A stretch of DNA of 8,457 nt from Desulfobacteraceae bacterium. Lineage in GTDB: Bacteria; Desulfobacterota; Desulfobacteria; Desulfobacterales; UBA11574. Under the pieces are notes generated by a model that had not been told where the DNA came from, did not search any database, and saw nothing but the letters and a program-made list of their open reading frames with translations. The DNA lies in contig PKTV01000046.1 of assembly GCA_002868985.1 (NCBI GenBank), positions 1 to 8,457 of the forward strand, in the 5' to 3' direction. The translations under genes and the position numbers were made by a program. Positions within the stretch are counted from its first letter, which is position 1. Each line of letters begins with the position of its first letter. This document shows positions 6,474 through 8,457 of this stretch, in pieces.

Positions 6474-6663
6474 CAATACAGCGGAGCAGGCCGGTAACTT
6501 CATCACTTAATTGTTTCCAAAGATTATATTGACCTATTCGTATCGGGGTATAAAAAGGGTCCCATGATGTGTTGGACAAATCGGTTTTTTGTTCTTGATT
6601 TGTGACATTTTTTTTGCTTTTACATGGCGATGTTTTTATATTTTTAAAGGGGAGTCCTTCTAA

Positions 6664-7899
6664 ATGGCGGATAAAAATGTTCTGATTATCGGTGGCGGCG
6701 TGGCCGGCCTTTCTGCGGCGGTTGAACTTGCCAATTTAGGTATCCATGTTGAACTGGTTGAAAAATCGAATTTTCTGGGCGGACGTGCCATCGGTTATGC
6801 CTGCAAAGCTATTGAAAATACCTGTGTAAAGTGCGGCGCTTGCATGGTGGAAGAAAAATTGCAAAGCGCGGTTTCTCACTCAAACATAAAAATATTGACC
6901 GGCAGTCAGGTACAAAACATATCTAAAAACCATCGATTCACAGCAAGTATCCAACAAGAACCTTTGGTTATCGATCGTGAAAAGTGCACCAACTGCGGGT
7001 TGTGTCTTGATCAATGCCCGATCGACAGGGCGATTCTTCAGGGTTTTTCAAAAAACAACCATCCCTTTTATGCGGTCAACAAAGAAAGATGCCTTTATTT
7101 CAAAGATCAATCCTGCACCATATGCAAGGATGAATGCCCAGAAACAGCCATTGATCTGGAGAAAAAAGCATCGGAACACACCATAGAAGCAGATGCCGTA
7201 TTAATTGCCACCGGATTTCAACCCTTCAACCCCAAAGACAAACCTTACGGATACGGGCGTTTTAAAAATGTTGTTACCGGTCTCGAACTGGAAAGAATGT
7301 TAAAACAGTCCGGTCGGGTAAAAAAGCCAAGCGGTAATAAACTTTTGCAAAAAATCGCTTTTATTCAGTGTGTGGGCTCCAGGGATGTCAAGCTGAATCA
7401 TCTATGGTGCTCAAAGGTATGTTGTGGTTCGGCGCTGCGCATGGCAAGGCTTATCAAAGAAAGGCAGCCGGAGACCGAGATCACCTTTTTCTATATGGAT
7501 GTTCAGACCTTTGGAAAGGATTTCGAACAATTCTATAAAGAGGTTCAGGAAAACATCCGAATGATACGGGCCATTCCCGGTGATTTTTATGAAATGGATG
7601 ATCAGCGTTTGAAGGTAAATTTTGTGGATAATCCTACGCATGAAACTATAGAAGAAATTTTTGATCTGGTGGTACTGTATGTAGGCATAAACCCTATCGA
7701 GGATATTGGAACCCTGTCGCGGATGTTCAAGATAGGGCCTGATGAATTCGGATTTTTAAAAACCGATGATAAGGGAATATCGGTTTCTAAAACTGGTGTA
7801 TTTACAGCCGGGACCGTCCAGGGGCCCATGAGCATTTCCGAGACCATTGCCGGTGCCGGAAGCGCTGTATGGAAAATTCTTAAATATTTTGGAGAATAG
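6664..7899 (+). CDS. HdrA/QmoA-like FAD iron-sulfur oxidoreductase subunit
   Basis: This encodes 411 residues, a short HdrA-like electron-transfer flavoprotein, probably cytoplasmic. An N-terminal FAD Rossmann motif IGGGVAG (9-15) is followed by VEKSNFLGGR. C54-x2-C57-x2-C60 lies where HdrA has its C-x2-C (SICI) motif. Two ferredoxin motifs follow: C108-x2-C111-x2-C114-x3-C118-P and C143-x7-C151-x2-C154-x3-C158-P; the x7 spacing is typical of HdrA. Then QC(236)VGSRD and C249-x3-C253-C254 form Cx12Cx3CC, which as I recall ligates a [4Fe-4S] cluster near FAD in HdrA. The C terminus has TAGTVQGPMSISETIAGAG, the second FAD contact. AAAGGGGAG (6646-6654) precedes the ATG by nine bases. The next gene, 37 bp on, is a second HdrA-like protein. 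Partners (HdrB/C, MvhD or Qmo-type) would lie outside the window. It is shorter than classical HdrA (about 650) and close to QmoA in size. Confidence 0.88.
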   Translation: MADKNVLIIGGGVAGLSAAVELANLGIHVELVEKSNFLGGRAIGYACKAIENTCVKCGACMVEEKLQSAVSHSNIKILTGSQVQNISKNHRFTASIQQEPLVIDREKCTNCGLCLDQCPIDRAILQGFSKNNHPFYAVNKERCLYFKDQSCTICKDECPETAIDLEKKASEHTIEADAVLIATGFQPFNPKDKPYGYGRFKNVVTGLELERMLKQSGRVKKPSGNKLLQKIAFIQCVGSRDVKLNHLWCSKVCCGSALRMARLIKERQPETEITFFYMDVQTFGKDFEQFYKEVQENIRMIRAIPGDFYEMDDQRLKVNFVDNPTHETIEEIFDLVVLYVGINPIEDIGTLSRMFKIGPDEFGFLKTDDKGISVSKTGVFTAGTVQGPMSISETIAGAGSAVWKILKYFGE

Positions 7900-7936
7900 A
7901 CAAATCGTTTATCTCGGGATTTGAAAAGGTACCAGT

Positions 7937-8457
7937 GTGGACAATAAAACACTCATTTTAGGAAATGGGCCTTGCGCAGTTGCTGTTGCTGAAAATCTTC
8001 TAACTACAGGCATTGAAATCGTTATTGCAACTGAAGATGACACCTGCGGTCTTGATGAATCCGCCGACTCCGAGGCTTTAAAAATCCTGACAGAGACGCG
8101 ATTGATTTCATGCAAAGGTTCTGTGGGGACATTTAGAATCGAGGCCAGACAAAACAATAAACCCGTAACATTAGATGTCGGTCGTATCATCATTGCCGAG
8201 GAAGATCAAAGGACGTCCAATTTTTTGCTGTACGGATTGAAAGCCTCTTCTACCATCATAACGCTGTCTCAAATAAAGGACGTTTTTCACGATTCATCGC
8301 GTAAAAAAGGCGTCCTTTCGGAAATAAAAAAGGTGATTTTCCTTACAGGCCTTGTGAAAGAAAGCACGCCGGTCATTGCGAAAGAGGTGATGTTATCTTC
8401 TCTTTTACTTCAAAAAGACTATAACCTGCAAACCTATATTCTGACGAAGAACTTAAA
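7937..8457 (+). CDS. Second HdrA-like subunit, cysteine-poor (partial, runs off window)
   Basis: The frame is open from GTG 7937 to the window edge (173 residues, no stop). An AAAAGGT stretch about 8 bases upstream serves as ribosome binding site. The N terminus, MDNKTLILGNGPCAVAVAEN, is a diverged Rossmann motif (G9-N-G11-P-C-A14). Residues 131-173 (KKVIFLTGLVKE, then IAKEVMLSSLLLQK and YILTKNL) align by eye with the QCVGSRD...CSKVCCGSALRMAR...FFYMDVQTF part of the preceding gene. IAKEVM (147-152) stands where that protein has CSKVCC, so three cluster ligands are gone, and the ferredoxin motifs are missing too. It looks like a degenerate, probably structural or FAD-only, paralogue paired with the upstream subunit. 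The only cysteines are C13, C37 and C59. The family assignment rests on this alignment and the neighbour. Confidence 0.65.
   Translation, partial: MDNKTLILGNGPCAVAVAENLLTTGIEIVIATEDDTCGLDESADSEALKILTETRLISCKGSVGTFRIEARQNNKPVTLDVGRIIIAEEDQRTSNFLLYGLKASSTIITLSQIKDVFHDSSRKKGVLSEIKKVIFLTGLVKESTPVIAKEVMLSSLLLQKDYNLQTYILTKNL

Noticed and set aside
6051..6506. 151-aa minus-strand ORF opposite the selenoprotein gene
   Set aside because: It is the antisense shadow of a well-supported coding region, with no recognisable domain or ribosome binding site.
6529..6554. Promoter TTGACC ... TATAAA upstream of the HdrA-like gene
   Set aside because: The spacer is only 14 nt, too short for a standard sigma-70 promoter. 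It may be real in a variant form but is not supportable.
6600..6617. Sigma-54 promoter (TTGTGAC ... TTGC)
   Set aside because: The spacing between the two elements is 7 instead of 5 and the GG of the -24 element is missing.

Overview
The window most resembles a strictly anaerobic Desulfobacterota genome, probably Desulfobacterales (sulfate-reducer type). This is inferred from gene content, not from any search. The pointers are a selenocysteine-containing flavoprotein, a short HdrA/Qmo-like iron-sulfur flavoprotein followed by a second HdrA-like gene, a Cys-rich PAS histidine kinase, moderate GC, and intergenic spaces full of short palindromic or heptad-type repeats. All genes lie on the + strand.

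Layout. Positions 1-349 hold no gene, only intergenic repeats: a (CAGGTGT)n inverted array and an ATTGGAAT-type repeat in two orientations. Positions 350-1435 carry two small adjacent genes, both apparently made only of ACT-type ligand-binding domains. A 184-bp gap follows, with another ATTGGAAT repeat copy and an AT-only hairpin with a GGAA loop. Positions 1620-4640 are a two-gene signalling operon: a PAS-PAS histidine kinase, then a receiver-PAS-histidine kinase. An 18-bp perfect palindrome spans the second gene's stop codon. A 441-bp gap without genes (4641-5081) contains the left arm of an imperfect 36-bp inverted repeat and a palindrome of the ATTCC/GGAAT kind.

The main discovery is at 5082-6434. 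A CoA-disulfide reductase/NADH oxidase-like FAD/NAD(P) oxidoreductase of 450 residues is interrupted at codon 45 by an in-frame UGA. The UGA sits exactly where this family has its redox-active cysteine. A GUGGCC/GGCCAC hairpin with a GGUCU loop begins 15 nt after the UGA, which is a textbook bacterial SECIS. The gene is therefore best read as a selenoprotein. A conventional caller would start it at about 5232, losing the FAD-binding motif and the catalytic residue. The gene is also bracketed by 36-bp inverted repeats (4922-4957 and 6438-6473, 31/36 matching), which raises the possibility of a small mobile cassette.

Positions 6664-7899 encode a 411-residue HdrA-like FAD/Fe-S protein with two [4Fe-4S] ferredoxin motifs and the Cx12Cx3CC motif of HdrA. 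It is followed 37 bp later by the start of a second HdrA-like gene (from 7937, running off the window) in which the corresponding cysteines are gone. A plausible but unproven reading is a thiol/disulfide and Fe-S flavin electron-transfer module (selenoflavoenzyme plus HdrA-like pair) next to a redox- or metabolite-sensing two-component system.
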